A DNA stretch of 64,000 nucleotides from Megamerina dolium (GCA_963854835.1 OY978530.1:25573637-25637636), one strand, 5' to 3'. Counted from the first letter of the stretch, positions 22,881 to 34,789 are shown. The notes: generated from the letters alone by a model not told the origin. Numbers and translations: made by a program.

Positions 22881-23220
22881 TTGAATCGAGCTTATTCATT
22901 TTTCACAGTCAACAGTGATCAACCGTTTAAGGATGTGAGAGAAAAACAAATGTCCGTGCTCGCTGAAGATGTGCAAGTCGGGTCTAAGAATTCCGTGATG
23001 CCGGTTGAGTTAGTAGGTGGAAAAATGGACATTGTTTGCGACATAAGAGCACCACGGAATTGGTTATCGGTAAACATGTTTGACAGATTTTTCTCTGAAC
23101 GGATATTACGTAAATGTTCGTTACCATTCACTGGTTATGGGGGTCACAAAGTAAAAGTTGTTGGAAATGTTGATGTACCTATTACGTGTAGAAGTTTTTC
23201 GTAAATTTAATTTTGATTTA
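22881..23220 (+). pseudogene. Ty3/gypsy-type retrotransposon pol relic: protease region
   Basis: An open stretch of 107 codons contains an aspartic-protease-like block in which the usual DTGAP active site appears altered (DIRAPRN), followed by TGYGGHKVKVVGNVDVP, a spacing typical of gypsy proteases. The frame is cut at 23220 by a LINE insertion and pol-like sequence resumes at 25242. The active-site change implies loss of function. No LTR is identifiable nearby. Confidence 0.65.
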
Positions 23221-23338
23221 GTTCAGGGTAGGTTGGTTGGTTGGTTGAAGTGGTGACTCATCCATGGGTCCAAATAGCGCTTACGCACCACAGCCTCGCT
23301 TCCAACTGTTCGTTAGGTTGTTTGTGTGGGCAGCACGG

Positions 23339-24487
23339 TTAATTCCAGTTCGTGCTGTTTAGAAACCTTAGGAGGTTGTTGATGTCTATTTCCGCCAACT
23401 CCTCAATGCTATTGAAGAGTGGTTTACCTAGGGTATTTATTCTCTGCTTCCAAAGGGCAGGGCATTTGCAAAGGAAGTGGAAGGCCGTTTCCTTTTCTTC
23501 CACTTGGTTACAACTGTGCCAGAAATCGTTGTGGGACATCCCCATTTTGGCCGCCTGTTCTCCGATGAGCCAGAAGCCAGTAATGACTGCCGTCAGTCTA
23601 GAGATATCTTTCCGGTTCCTGTTTATCAGTAGTGTTGTTTGTTTAGGATTGTATGTAGGCCATAGTGACCTACTGGTCTTACACTTAGTAAGACTTTTCC
23701 ACCTACAATCCGCTATTTGTAGATATTTTGTATTGATAGCTCTTTTAGCTACACTCAGCGCTATGAACACCGGTTTTGCAAGAGCCTCTTGCATTGCAGA
23801 TCCGCTTCTTGCCAGTTCGTCGTCCTTTTCGTTTCCCTCTATGTTCCGGTGTCCCGGAACCCAGATCAATGAAACACTGTGCCGTTCGCTGAGTGTGTTG
23901 AGACTCATTCTACTTTGTTTCACTAGAAAGGAGGATATTACTGCTGAATTCAAAGCCTGAATTGCAGCTTGGCTGTCCGATAGTATAGCTATATTGAGCT
24001 TGAATCTGAAGTCTGTGATTAGTATCCTACAAGCTTCCCCGATTGCAAACACTTCCGCCTGGAATACGCTAAACAGGTTGGGGACGCGCACGGACTTCTC
24101 CACTTTCAATCTCTCGGAATATATTCCTGTCCCTACGCCACAATCCATTTTGGAGCCATCCATGTAGATTGTGGTGTCGAAGCTGTTTAACAGACATCCC
24201 TTAGTCCAATCCTTCCTAGAAGGAAGAAGTATTGTGAAGTTTCTATTGAAATTCATTTTCGGGATAATGTAATCTGTCCTGTCAGACGCATATTGCGTTT
24301 CCCTTGTTAGTATGCATCCATGTCCATAGGTTCTCTCCTTCCAGTGACTTGGTTCTTTCAGCTTCACCGCTATCATGGTTGCCGTTTTCTTAATATATAG
24401 ATCAATAATGAGCATGTGTGTCAAAACGTTAAGAGCATCCCCGGGACACGACTTTATAGCTCCGACTACCGCTGCACATGCTGACAT
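23339..24487 (-). pseudogene. LINE RNase H and C-terminal zinc region (382 open codons)
   Basis: RNase H removes the RNA template strand during LINE replication; it is found in I, LOA and R1-related groups. Visible motifs are IYMDGSKMDCGVGTGIYSE (first Asp), FQAEVFAIGEA (Glu), ILSDSQAAIQAL (Asp) and IWVPGHRNIEGNEKDDELAR (His and last Asp), so the catalytic set is complete. A Cys/His segment (HSCNQVEEKETAFHFLCKCP) follows near the C-terminus. The frame is intact but belongs to an element lacking most of its RT. Confidence 0.85.
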
Positions 24488-24818
24488 TTGTATTCTGTAT
24501 TTGAATTATTAATGGTGTAGGCCTTATCCAAGGCGTTCCACCGAACAACCGAGCCATACGATAAAATTGGACGTACAACCGCTTTGTACATTAATAAAGT
24601 AGGTTTTGGTTGGAGACCCCATTTCCTTCCAATTTATTTTTGCAGGTATAGAGGGCAATGCAAGCCTTCTTACGCGGTTTTCTGTATTTAACCTCCAGCT
24701 AAGCTTGAAATCAAAATAACCCCCCAAGTATTTAGCACCTGAAGAAAGAGTTAACGTTTGATGGTTTAATTTAGGTAAGTCAAATTTGTAGAATTTCTTT
24801 GTACAATTGCCAATTTCC
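24488..24818 (-). pseudogene. LINE reverse transcriptase C-terminal end
   Basis: The reading includes LSSGAKYLGGYFDFKLSWR, the conserved block after the RT catalytic core (usually KYLGV-FD--L-W), then a frameshift into the RNase H frame. At about 24815 it joins the linker directly, so the palm with the YADD box is deleted. Confidence 0.75.
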
Positions 24819-25230
24819 AATGGAGTAGCTGATGTTGTAATCTGCTCTTGCTTTCTTTCTTAGTTCCGACAGTTCCCTGCTCCACCAAGGGGGGAAAGTT
24901 TTTTTGCTATATTTCAGTGGGCACGACATTTTAAAGGCCTTACCGAAAGCTTTTTCCAATGTTTCGACCCTGCTGTTTAGTGAATCAATGGATGTTATTC
25001 TATGAATGGGAGCCCCTCCTATTCTATTTCTAATTAAATTTTCAAACCTCGCCCAGTTAGTTCTATGGGGATTACGGTGTGGCAAGGGTGGGTCTGCCTT
25101 AAGATCCAAATCGTAGAGTATCCAGGTATGATCCGAGAAGGAGTTTTCGCTGGAAACTCCCCAATTTTTAACCCCTATCACCTCGCTATCTGATGATAGA
25201 GTGACATCCAACACTTCCGCCCATCCATCC
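24780..25230 (-). pseudogene. LINE endonuclease C-terminus and linker
   Basis: It opens at the 5' truncation point. The reading AEVLDVTLSSDSEV followed by SSENSFSDHTWILYDLDL is the end of the endonuclease (the SDH block holds a catalytic His). Next come RNPHRTNWARFENL and FPPWWSRELSELRKKAR, a linker typical of LOA/I-type LINEs. Confidence 0.8.
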
Positions 25231-25241
25231 AGTTCAGGGTA

Positions 25242-25460
25242 ACGGAAAAATCAATTTAGTGGAGCCAGACAAGAATTTGATAGTAAATTCATTAAAATTT
25301 TAGGTGTTTATACAGAATCAAAAGTACATTTATCAATTGAACCAGTCGTTAAACCACTTTTTCATAAGCCAAGAGCAATACCTTTTGCTTGGAAAGAGAA
25401 AACTGAAGAACAGTTGATTCGGCATATGTGCAGAATAGCCCATTTAAAGAAAAAAAATAT
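25242..25460 (+). pseudogene. Gypsy pol relic: start of reverse transcriptase
   Basis: It continues the gypsy remnant after the LINE. Blocks SKVHLSIEPVVKPLFHK and PRAIPFAWKEKTEEQL match the N-terminal fingers of Ty3/gypsy RT. The sequence then degenerates and no catalytic box is visible. Confidence 0.7.
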
Positions 25461-25734
25461 ATATTTCGTATATTTTTGTGAATATAAAAAACTAAGATCA
25501 AATTTCAAATTTCTGAAATTCGTAATTTTTTCATACTATATGGGTATCTAAAAAATGGCATTTTTGGAGGTAGTGTGCATGTTCTGTATATATAATAGAT
25601 ATCTTTGTTGAAACATGTAAAATTATGTCAGGTGTCGTGCGAAGTTTTCGGCGAAGAGAAGTTTTCGGGAAGATGCGATATTGATTTGTCGCCGAGAAAT
25701 GGCACTTTCATTGAGAAGTCACAGTTGCCTATAG
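25461..25734. other. Unassigned
   Basis: Nothing recognised between the gypsy relic and the second satellite cluster. Confidence 0.4.
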
Positions 25735-25945
25735 CTGGCTATCAAAAAAGACTTTTATCCGAAAATACTGATGGTTGGGAAACCGGGCCCATAAGGTTTA
25801 TTTTTATTTTGCACCCTATAAGAAAAGACTTCTATTCATAATTACTGATGGTCGCGCAGCCGACGTCGTGTCTGTAAGGGTTATTCTTTTTTTGCGCGCG
25901 GCCGAAGGCTGGCTATCAAGAAAGACTTGTATCCGAAACTGATGG
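25735..25945 (+). repeat. Second cluster of the 95 bp satellite (two to three decayed units)
   Basis: It repeats the blocks GAAAATACTGATGGT, GCCGACGTCGTGTCTGTAAG and GCGCGGCCGAAGGCTGGCTA seen at 17745-18420, with more divergence. Confidence 0.8.
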
Positions 25946-26561
25946 TTGCAAAACTAAGTTTGAAAACAAACAGGTAATTCCATTGAAAGTCATCCATATT
26001 GAATAAATTTTATAAATATCAATTTTAAAAAGCATTTTCTAAAATGATCTTTTATATACCATTGAAAAGGTAATTGTATGGCCTTGAATATGGTTCTAAA
26101 TTTTCTATAGGTCAATAGGGACTAGTTTGGGAAAAAAAAATTAGTTTTTAAAAAAAAAAATTTTATTTTAAACATAACTTTTAAAATATTCACAATAGGT
26201 TATAAATGTTATATATCACTGAAGAGGTATTAAAGAAATGTATTTTTTACCCATATTGTAAGTTATTCTAATCGGGAAAAACGGGAATAGGCCCTAGATG
26301 CAATGCAACAGCAATTGTCTAGAATTGCCAGCGATATAGCAAAACATGATATCCGGGCAAAAATTTTGAAGCCATCTGGAGGTATTGCATTTCCAACTGG
26401 CGTTTCACTTTTTTATAACCTTTTCAATGAGCCGCTGGATGGTCTGGAATTTTACATCGGTCATACTTATGTAATTCTTGAAGGCTCAGAAGTCGTTATG
26501 TTATAAATCCTTTGTCAGGAATGTGAAAGAGCCGTTTGGATTTCGTTTCTCTCGCCATTTT
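25946..26561. other. Unassigned AT-rich region
   Basis: Short frames only, for example 26303-26506 (+), without recognisable domains. Confidence 0.4.
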
Positions 26562-26723
26562 TTACCCCACTTGATCGTTTTCCTTTTTGTCGACTTTTTG
26601 GTGATACTTTTCTATTAACTCAATTATTTTTCCCAGTACACTTGTATGATTGTCGTTCCAAAAACACACATCCTCAGCATTTATGGTTGCTGTTTTTATC
26701 AAATCATTCAGCGCGGTATCCAT
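26562..26723 (-). CDS. Unrecognised 53-codon open frame
   Basis: It starts at an ATG (MDTALNDLIKTATINAED), reads through VCFWNDNHTS and a lysine-rich end (ELIEKYHQKVDKKENDQ), and ends with TAA. Composition is protein-like and helical, but I do not recognise a family. It could be an exon or the N-terminus of an element protein. Confidence 0.2.
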   Translation of the reverse strand: MDTALNDLIKTATINAEDVCFWNDNHTSVLGKIIELIEKYHQKVDKKENDQVG

Positions 26724-27125
26724 TATGAAGTCAATTGAAATTTAATGCAGCACAATTGTTTTGATAACTTTGAAAATAAAAGCCACCATGTCATAGTCAA
26801 AATTAAACTCAAAATAAATTTAGCATCGGCTTTTTGACAGATTTTGGTAATAAAATTTTGTGAAAAAGGTCAATACTATTTTTAAGGTCGAACAATTTTA
26901 CTATTTTTATTTCGACTAATAAGGGCCTATATTTCTTGTTCTTAATATTTGATTATTCTTAAGATTTGTGCAGAATATTTGATAAATTCATCTAATTTTC
27001 CATGCGGAAAATTGTTTTTGGCAAACTCTATTTCGAAGACACACAGTATGCAGTTAACCTTTATCGACGAATTCAAGTTTGTCGAAATACAAGTGTTTGC
27101 GTGGCAAAACAAAAGTAAAAACATA
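26724..27125. other. Unassigned
   Basis: No supported feature. The target TA of the next element lies at 27124-27125. Confidence 0.4.
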
Positions 27126-27361
27126 CAGTATGTCAAGGATGAGTTTACACATTGAAAAAAAATTCAAATTTTCAACTTTCTTAGCCAAAAATATTAACTT
27201 TTATTTCCATATACAATTTTTTTTTTATTAGTTACAGATATTTACAGTATTTATAAAAGATTCATGAAAAAAAATTGCAAGTTCTACGCAAAAGAAAAGA
27301 ATAATACAACAAAAAGAAATTTTACTCAGTTTGAAAAGTGTCAGGAAACTCTTTTCACAAA
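27126..27361. repeat. Left terminal inverted repeat of the long-TIR Tc1 element
   Basis: It pairs with 28613-28847 over about 235 bp with few mismatches. A short direct motif near CAGTATTTATAAA may be an internal binding site. Confidence 0.85.
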
Positions 27362-27392
27362 CGATACAGTCTTTTTTTATAATATTTATTAG

Positions 27393-28442
27393 TTAAAATT
27401 TGATCAAGTAAAATATTTTGTATTTAGTATGGCCACCTTTAGCATCTATCACGGATTGTAGCCGTTTATTCATAAAATAAACCAACCTTTTTAGGACATA
27501 ATTGCTCGGTATATTTTGCCACTCTTCCAATATAGCAGGTTTAAGTGCTGTACGGTTTTTAGGTTGCCTTTTAGCCACTTTTTTCTTTAAGTAGACCCAC
27601 AGATTTTCAATAGGGTTAAGGTCTGGACTTTGGGCTGGTGTATCCATAAATTTACCGCAGTTATAAAGAAGCCACAGTCGCACCCTACTCGCCTTATGCT
27701 TTGTGTCATTATCTTGATAAAAATTTGAAATGCGGTTTGCCCTCTCTGATGAACCCACATTTTTTCGCACTACTGATTAAATGACTTCAAAATGCCTAAA
27801 TAATGTTGTGCGTCCATGGTTGACTCTATAAAAGCCAATTCTCCTATTCCTCTGCTTGAGATACATCCCCAAGTCATAATGAACATTTTTTCAAATTTAA
27901 CAGTAGGAATTATGTGTCGATTTTCTAAAGCTGTTAATACCTTGCGCCACACTCTGGTCGATCCATCGTTGTAATACATCATTTTTGTTTCGTCACAGAA
28001 TATTACGTCGTCCCAATATTCATCAGGTTGAGAAATGAGCCTTGAGGCGACGGAGAAACGTCTTTCAATATTTTGTGCTGATAGCAGCGTCTTCTGACGA
28101 GCAACTCTTGATGAGTATTTGTTTCTCAGTATCGCCTGTCGTACAGTTTCATGGGAAAGCACTATACCACACTCTTCCTTGAGTTTCTCCGCAAGCGTTC
28201 TGGTCGAAATTTGTGGATTATTGTGCAGTTCCCTCATCATTAAGCGCTCTGCCCGATCAGTAATTTTAAGCTTAGGGCCACCTCCACACTTTGACTTCAA
28301 TCTACCCTCATTTTCAGCTCGATTTAAAACATTATAAATTGTTTTACGTGTTACAGAGAACATTTCTGTTAGCTTCTCCACATTTTCTCCCAATTGGCGA
28401 TTGTAGCTCAACCTCTTCAGCCGATAACCTTTTGCCTGGCAT
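27393..28442 (-). pseudogene. Tc1-family transposase (DD34E) with frameshifts
   Basis: The likely start is MPGKRLSAEE at 28442, with a frameshift after about 25 codons. An HTH (EMFSVTRKTIYNVLNRAENE), a second HTH region and a basic SRVARQK stretch follow. The catalytic domain has the first Asp in VIFCDETKM, a GCISSRGIG box, then a second frameshift near 27770. The remaining part keeps the second Asp in FYQDNDTKHK and Glu in LNPIENLW with the 34-residue spacing. It ends in a lysine/tyrosine-rich tail. All catalytic residues survive, so only a few indels separate it from an intact frame. Confidence 0.9.
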
Positions 28443-28612
28443 TTTAAAAACACAATATTTAAACATATGATGTGGACAAAGCAAAAATTAATCACAAACT
28501 AACAAACAAAGTCATACGAACAGGTCACTGCGGGTCATTTGCGTTTACGCAAATAGATAACTGTAAATGTACCGTTAATCGTTGAAGCGTTGCATAAAGG
28601 AATTAAAAAGAT

Positions 28613-28847
28613 AGTTGTGAAAAGAGTTTCTTGACACTTGTAAAATTGAGTAAAATTTCTTTTTGTTGTATTATTCTTTTCTTTTGCGTAGAACTTGCAA
28701 TTTTTTTTCATGAATCTTTTATAAATGCTGTAAATATCTGTAACTAATAAAAAAAAATTTGTATATGGAAATAAAAGTTAATATTTTTGGCTAAGAAAGT
28801 TGAAAATTTGAATTTTTTTTCAATGTGTAAACTCATTCTTGACACTG
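28613..28847. repeat. Right terminal inverted repeat of the long-TIR Tc1 element
   Basis: Inverse of 27126-27361, differing mainly by a one- or two-base indel close to the tip. Confidence 0.85.
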
Positions 28848-28849
28848 TA

Positions 28850-29389
<540 letters not shown>

Positions 29390-29399
29390 TCATCTCCTT

Positions 29400-29576
29400 T
29401 AAACTCCTAATTGGAGCATAGGGCCTCCACAAGGCTTCGCCATTTCACACGGTTTATGCAGTTGATCTAGCGCCTTCCCATGTGATGCCGGCAGCAGCTA
29501 GCTCACCCAGTGTTGATCGTCTACAGGTGTTTCTTGGTCATCCGCGGCCTCTGCTCCCTTGCGGGTTCCGGGTACA
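29400..29576 (-). pseudogene. RTE-like LINE C-terminal fragment
   Basis: Minus-strand reading, with two stops, resembles the C-terminal tail of RTE-type ORFs: a GRGRPR-like start, a degraded TWRR block, [16 protein letters not shown] and a W-rich [11 protein letters not shown] end. It differs from the RTE at 12400-12490, so it is another family. Confidence 0.55.
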
Positions 29577-30105
<529 letters not shown>

Positions 30106-30246
30106 CTTTGACGCGTGCTCAAACAATACTGAGTCAAGCAATCACAAAACTGCCTGAACAGTTTATTAAGTACAAAATCCTATCTTTCTAACCCTCTAGC
30201 TTAACCCGATGCACTTATACAACGCTAGATACAGATTACTAAATCC

Positions 30247-30400
<154 letters not shown>

Positions 30401-30411
30401 GTAAATCTGTA

Positions 30412-31250
30412 AATTCGTCTAAACAGGAGATTAGCGGCAATGCAATAAACTCGGTCGCTGCACAACTTCATGGATTGGAAGTGCGATTGAATGCAAGTAT
30501 TACAGAACAGATAAAACTACTTGAAGATCGCCTTCTATCATATTCTGATAATTTGCATAAGAGTCTTGCTAGTGAATTGAGCAGTGCTGAGGTTAGACTT
30601 ATGGACAAGGTGGAGAGTGAAATTGGTGATATAAGTGACAAATTTAAAGAGTACGACAGTAAAATTTTTACACTTGAAAATAAGATTTGTGCTCTATCTA
30701 CTCGGTGTGAGGAGTTGGCTAAGCAAATTACTGACAATAAAAACAACAATAGCAACAACAACGCTGTGGATCATTCGTCGGATGCCATACTCTACGGATT
30801 GCCATTTTCTAAAGCCGAAAATCTCAAAGGCATTTTAATTGTATCTGCCGGGCTATCGATTTCATGTCACCACAAATTAAGAACATATTTCGTGTTAAGC
30901 CTAAAGCTGATAATATCAATTCACTAGTGGTTGTAAAGTTTTACACTCCTTTCAATCGTAATCAGGTCTTGAAGGCTTTTGGCGATTATAGGAGACAGTG
31001 GAAGAGGGCAGTGAATTTAAGATTGGCGGGGCTTGACTTGGAAAACGATGTGTTCATACATGAAAGTCTTGATGTGGAGACTAGAAGGCTTTTGCATGCT
31101 GCGATTTCCCTTAAGCGTACCAAGACTATCTTTAATGCTTTCACTTGTGGTGGCTCTGTTCACATTCGACTACAAAAGAATTCTGAATGTATACGCGTTG
31201 GAGCAGTTAGTTCTGGTGGATCTAAAGGTGCTGAAAATGTCAATAAATAG
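30412..31250 (+). pseudogene. CR1-like ORF1 (coiled coil plus RRM-like region), one frameshift
   Basis: LINE ORF1 proteins bind element RNA as oligomers. The first frame (to 30927) is a long coiled coil with heptad-like spacing (ITEQIKLLEDRLLSY, then ASELSSAEVRLMDKVESEIG) and a KNNNSNNN linker. The second frame (to 31250) has FRVKPKADNINSLVVVKFY, ending in a folded, basic domain with KRTKTIFNAF. The true start lies upstream and is missing: the open frame begins right after the Tc1 tip. Confidence 0.7.
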
Positions 31251-31525
31251 TTTAATTATTAATACGTATTCTTGTTTGTATCTGTTGCATTCTTCATTCT
31301 TCTACCTATATTCACTTTTACACTTTCGTTTATCTTCTGCTTTATGTCCTATCATTCTTTTTTCATTACTCTTAACTCCCTTAATACTACTTCTAAATAA
31401 ATGCTTACTGTTTGCTGTTATCATCATTCTGGTGTTATGGTTGTGAATGAAATTGATTACAGCGCTGATGAAAGTCACAAAAGCTTGATCAATATCATGT
31501 GTAGATGCCACAAGGGTCTTAAATT

Positions 31526-32293
31526 GTGCACTTCAATGCACAGAGTCTTAATGATTTTAAATTTGATTGTGTAAAGTATGCATATGAGGATTCCTTGGTT
31601 GACGTCATATGTGTTTCTGAAACGTGGTTTGAAAGTGATGTGAAGGATGAATACCTCAACTTAAGAAATTATAAACTATTTCGCATTGACAGGTGTGATA
31701 GAAGAGGTGGAGGTGTTGCAATCTATTGTAGATCTAGTCTAAATGTAAAATTTTTGAATAAATCTAGTGGATCAGAGATAGAGTTCATAAATATAGAAAT
31801 TTTTGATACTAGTACTAAAATTTTTCTCTCCTGCGTTTACAACCCCAATCGCAGCTTCTGTATTGACCCGTTGTTCACTTCCATTTCTAATTGTGTGATT
31901 GACTATGATCACTTTGTTCTATGTGGTGACTTTAATCTGAACCTTTTAACTAATAATAGTTACATTAAGCGATTTATTGATGGTTTATATGAGGTTGGTC
32001 TCAGCATTGTCAATACTAATATCCCGACTAGATTTGCAAGCAACTCTCAACCTAGCTTACTTGACATATTTGTGGTATCTGATATCTCTTTGGTGTTATT
32101 ATTTGATCAAATATCTTTTATCTCTGATCATGACTTAATTTTTTGCACTTTGAATATTGGTCTTAGTCCAGTTGTCTCGGAGAACATGTTTGTCTATCGT
32201 GATTATAAATTCATTGATCTCACATCTCTGTACAATGACTTACTTGATACCGATTGGTCTACCTGTTGGTTCTTTAGTTCAGTGGATGATTAA
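31526..32293 (+). pseudogene. CR1-like ORF2: endonuclease domain
   Basis: An open frame of 255 codons with the APE-type endonuclease order: FNAQSLNDFK (Asn), VDVICVSETWF (Glu), DRCDRRGGGVAIYCR, FVLCGDFNLNLL (Asp and Asn), SLLDIFVVSD and ISDHDLIFC (catalytic Asp-His pair). It would nick target DNA. It runs to the edge of an internal deletion, so ORF2 cannot make RT. Confidence 0.85.
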
Positions 32294-32325
32294 TTAAACT
32301 ACTTTATTACTGGGCGACTGTAAAT

Positions 32326-32712
32326 TTGCTGAAGTTGAACCCCTTGAAATCGAATGTTCTTCCAATTTCTAAAATGTCTTACTCTCATGCTATTTCACCA
32401 ATTTTTCTTAACGGAACCCAACTTGAATTTGTGAGCAAGGTTAGGAATCTTGGTTTTATTATTAACTCTTCCCTTTCTTGTGAAGACCATATTAATAATG
32501 TGGTGAGTAAGTCGTATTCTGTTCTTCGTAACCTCAGAATAACTGCAGCATTTGTGCCATGTGAAACTAAACGAAAATTAATTCTCCAATTGCTGATCCC
32601 TATTTTAACATATTCTGATGTTGTTTACAGTAAGCTGGATTCCAGGTCCTTGCAAAAATTACGTGTAACATTCAATAATGCTGTTCGTTACATTTACGGC
32701 TTAAAAAGTTAG
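32326..32712 (+). pseudogene. CR1-like RT C-terminal fragment
   Basis: LNPLKSNVLPISKMSYSHAI, then RNLGFIINSSLSCEDHI and ILTYSDVVYSKLDS. It matches residues 97-220 of the frame at 57414-58388 with only about three changes. The palm domain is missing upstream and the C-terminus downstream. Confidence 0.85.
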
Positions 32713-32861
32713 TTTTAAGCGATTACTTTATTCCTTTATTTTTTAAGCAATTTGTTGTTAATATCTTTGAAGTTGTTATTTCATGTTTACTCTGCGCATG
32801 TAAAAAATTTTTATATCTTATATGTGAACTAAAATGGAATTAAATAAATAAATATAATACC

Positions 32862-33174
32862 GGCACCTTCTTGTGCACTGTCCTAAATGCACATGAAACT
32901 CTAATAGCGCTTAACCTGAAAATTATCTTCGACTTCTTCGAGTATGTTTTTTGCCGCAGGGCTGTCCCCCATATAGGCGCCGCGTACATCAGTATTGATT
33001 GACTAACTTTAGCCAGGAGCGCTCTCCTACTCTGGCTGGGGCCACCAGTGTTGGCCATGATCCTCGCCAGAGCCGCTGTCATTGTTGTCGCCTTACCGCA
33101 GGCTTTTTCGATATGCGCCTTGAAGTTGAGCCTCGCATCAATCATTACACCTGTTGTAGCCGTCAATATTTAGG
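32862..33174 (-). pseudogene. R1-type RT C-terminal region
   Basis: TGVMIDARLNFKAHIEKACG, KVSQSILMYAAPIWGTALRQ and RLSAIRVSCAFRTV are the thumb and after-RT segments of R1 ORF2, in a frame different from the palm. It is cut off at 32862. Confidence 0.8.
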
Positions 33175-34364
33175 GTGATTGTTTCTAGTTTTTTCCTGCT
33201 AGTGATAAGTACCGCAAGCTGGAGCTATGTCGTCGTGAGCCAATCCTTAATTTTAGAAGCTGTCTCTCTTCAGATAATCTGGGCTTCTTTTGGCAATGAC
33301 AGGTTGAACACCCCATCATATAGCACGTTCCACAGTAGCGGGCCAAGTACAGATCCCTGCGGCACTCCACCCGTCACCACGTAGCTTTTGGGCCCTTCGT
33401 CCGTGTCACACAACAGTAGTCTGTCAAACAGATAACTATTTATTATTCGCATTAGGTACGCCGGCGTTTCCTTTGCCTCCAATGCCCTCGTAATAAGAGG
33501 CCAGTTTGCCGAGTTGAAGGCATTTTGTACGTCTAGTGTCACTACTGCACGATATTTTTTATCGCCATGCATCCATCTAGTGCCTTCTATGGCCTTGCCA
33601 GCAATGTCCGTCGATTTTCTAATTGCGTCTATGGTCGACCGATGTCTCCTGAAGCCAAATTGGTTCTCGGACAGACCAGGTGGTTTCCTTTCTAGATGTT
33701 GTTCCAGACGCGTGCATATCAACCGCTCCAATATTTTGGCCATCGTATCAATCATGCAAAGTGGACGATACGCGTTTGGCTCACCCGACGGTTTATTCGG
33801 CTTCTGAAGGAGGACCAGGCGCTGTTTTTGCCATACTTTCGGGAAAACACCTTCGTTCAAACATCTCGTAAAAAGGTCGGCAAAAGGCTTCGTGTTATGA
33901 TTAAGTCCAGGCGCCTTTGCGTTACCGAATCTCTCCGCCGCTAAGATAATCTCCGACTCTGCGATTGTCGCTGCTTCTTCTATTGGGGGTATCACCATAC
34001 ACGGTTGCAAGTCTTGCGCCGGAAAAAGCGTTTTTACTACCTTTCCTAAGAGGATAGGGCAGGTTGGTGCTTTACCTCTACCACCTCTGACCTTGGACAT
34101 CACTATCTTATACGCGTCACCCCACGGGTTCTCGTCCACCCTTTCACAAAGTTCTTTGAAGCATGAGGACTTGCTGCTTTTGATCGCCTTTTTAAACTCC
34201 TTGCGTTTCTTTTTGAAGCATTCACGTAGTATTATATGCTCCGGCGTACCTTGGCTTCTTTGGGAGAGACGTCTTGCTCTATGACATTCACTTCTTAATG
34301 TATTTATCTCTTGATTCCACCAGTACGTGGGCTTTCTAAACATATTCTGTCTTTTCCTGCACAT
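33175..34364 (-). pseudogene. R1-type reverse transcriptase (364 open codons, catalytic box lost)
   Basis: The linker TYWWNQEINTLRSECHRARR is followed by RT blocks APGLNHNTKP, AYRPLCMIDTMAKILERL, ENQFGFRRHRSTIDAI, VTLDVQNAFNSANW (motif A) and VTGGVPQGSVLGPLLWNVLY. The frame then breaks and the expected FADDLA box is replaced by frameshifted sequence near 33260-33300. YRPLCMIDTMAKI is characteristic of the R1 clade. Confidence 0.85.
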
Positions 34365-34789
34365 GGCGGCGTCGCAAGCTTTACTTTGTACTTTGACAGC
34401 ATGTCAGTCTGTCGGTCCACGTCGTTTGAACTGTCCGGGTTTACGTCTAGAATGAGTTTGAAAATTTCTTCATCGAGCGTTTCCACTTTCCACCCTCTGG
34501 TTTGTGTTTTTTGTAGGCCCCCTCGAATCTGCTTATGATTGCCGACTTCCATCACAATAGCAAGGTGGTCGCTATGTGTGTAAAAGTCGCACACCTGCCA
34601 GCTTGTCGATCGAACGAGCGCGCGGCTGGCGAACGTAATATCAATAATTGATCCGCGACCATTCTTCTCGAAGGTATTCCTACCGCCAGTATTGAGCAAT
34701 ACAGCGTCTATCAGGGGGAACGCCTTGAGCAAGGCATCATCCCGCCTATTTGTATAACTGCTGCCCCATTCCTCGGCCACGTTCGTGAA
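34304..34789 (-). pseudogene. R1-type endonuclease, C-terminal half
   Basis: AEEWGSSYTNRRDDALLKAF, NTFEKNGRGSIIDITFAS and FYTHSDHLAIVMEVG show the second half of the endonuclease including the SDH catalytic pair. The N-terminal half, with its Asn and Glu, is gone. It overlaps the RT frame with a frameshift. Confidence 0.75.

Larger units (their letters stand above)
23231..25230 (-). mobile_element. LOA/I-group LINE inserted in the gypsy remnant (5'-truncated, RT core deleted)
   Basis: A 2000 bp insertion flanked by the 11 bp duplication AGTTCAGGGTA (23220-23230 and 25231-25241). On the minus strand it runs from the endonuclease C-terminus through a linker, jumps over most of the RT, and continues with the RT end and an RNase H domain. 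The 3' end is a CCAA tandem tail (GGTTGGTTGG on the plus strand at 23231) rather than poly-A. Confidence 0.85.
27126..28847 (-). mobile_element. Tc1-family element with long (about 235 bp) inverted repeats
   Basis: It is flanked by TA at 27124-27125 and 28848-28849. The ends start CAGTATGTCAAGGATGAG and, inverted, CAGTGTCAAGAATGAG. Similarity continues through TTTACACATTG, CTTAGCCAAAAATATT and on to CTCTTTTCACAA (about 27361 on the left, 28614 on the right). Long inverted repeats of this size recall Minos-type Tc1 elements. The transposase is present but frameshifted. Confidence 0.9.
30401..32860 (+). mobile_element. CR1-like LINE, internally deleted (copy 1)
   Basis: The order is ORF1, endonuclease, then directly the RT C-terminal region and the 3' UTR, ending in an AAATAAATAAAT tail near 32843-32857. 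Compared with copy 2 (57300-58655) it lacks the RT palm (between about 32290 and 32315) and everything between the KYIYGLK-type codons and the TTAGTTTTAAGC of the 3' UTR (join at 32707-32715). The shared parts are almost identical, so both copies are young. Confidence 0.85.

Noticed and set aside
23352..23960. A 202-codon plus-strand frame
   Set aside because: It is antisense to the LINE RNase H frame, which has clear catalytic motifs.
26303..26506. A 67-codon plus-strand frame
   Set aside because: No recognisable domain, start context or conservation signal; likely chance.
30475..30927. A host coiled-coil protein gene
   Set aside because: Its position directly before an RRM-like region and a CR1-type endonuclease fits LINE ORF1 better.
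33514..34284. Plus-strand frames opposite the R1 RT
   Set aside because: Antisense shadows of the R1 coding strand, with no domain.
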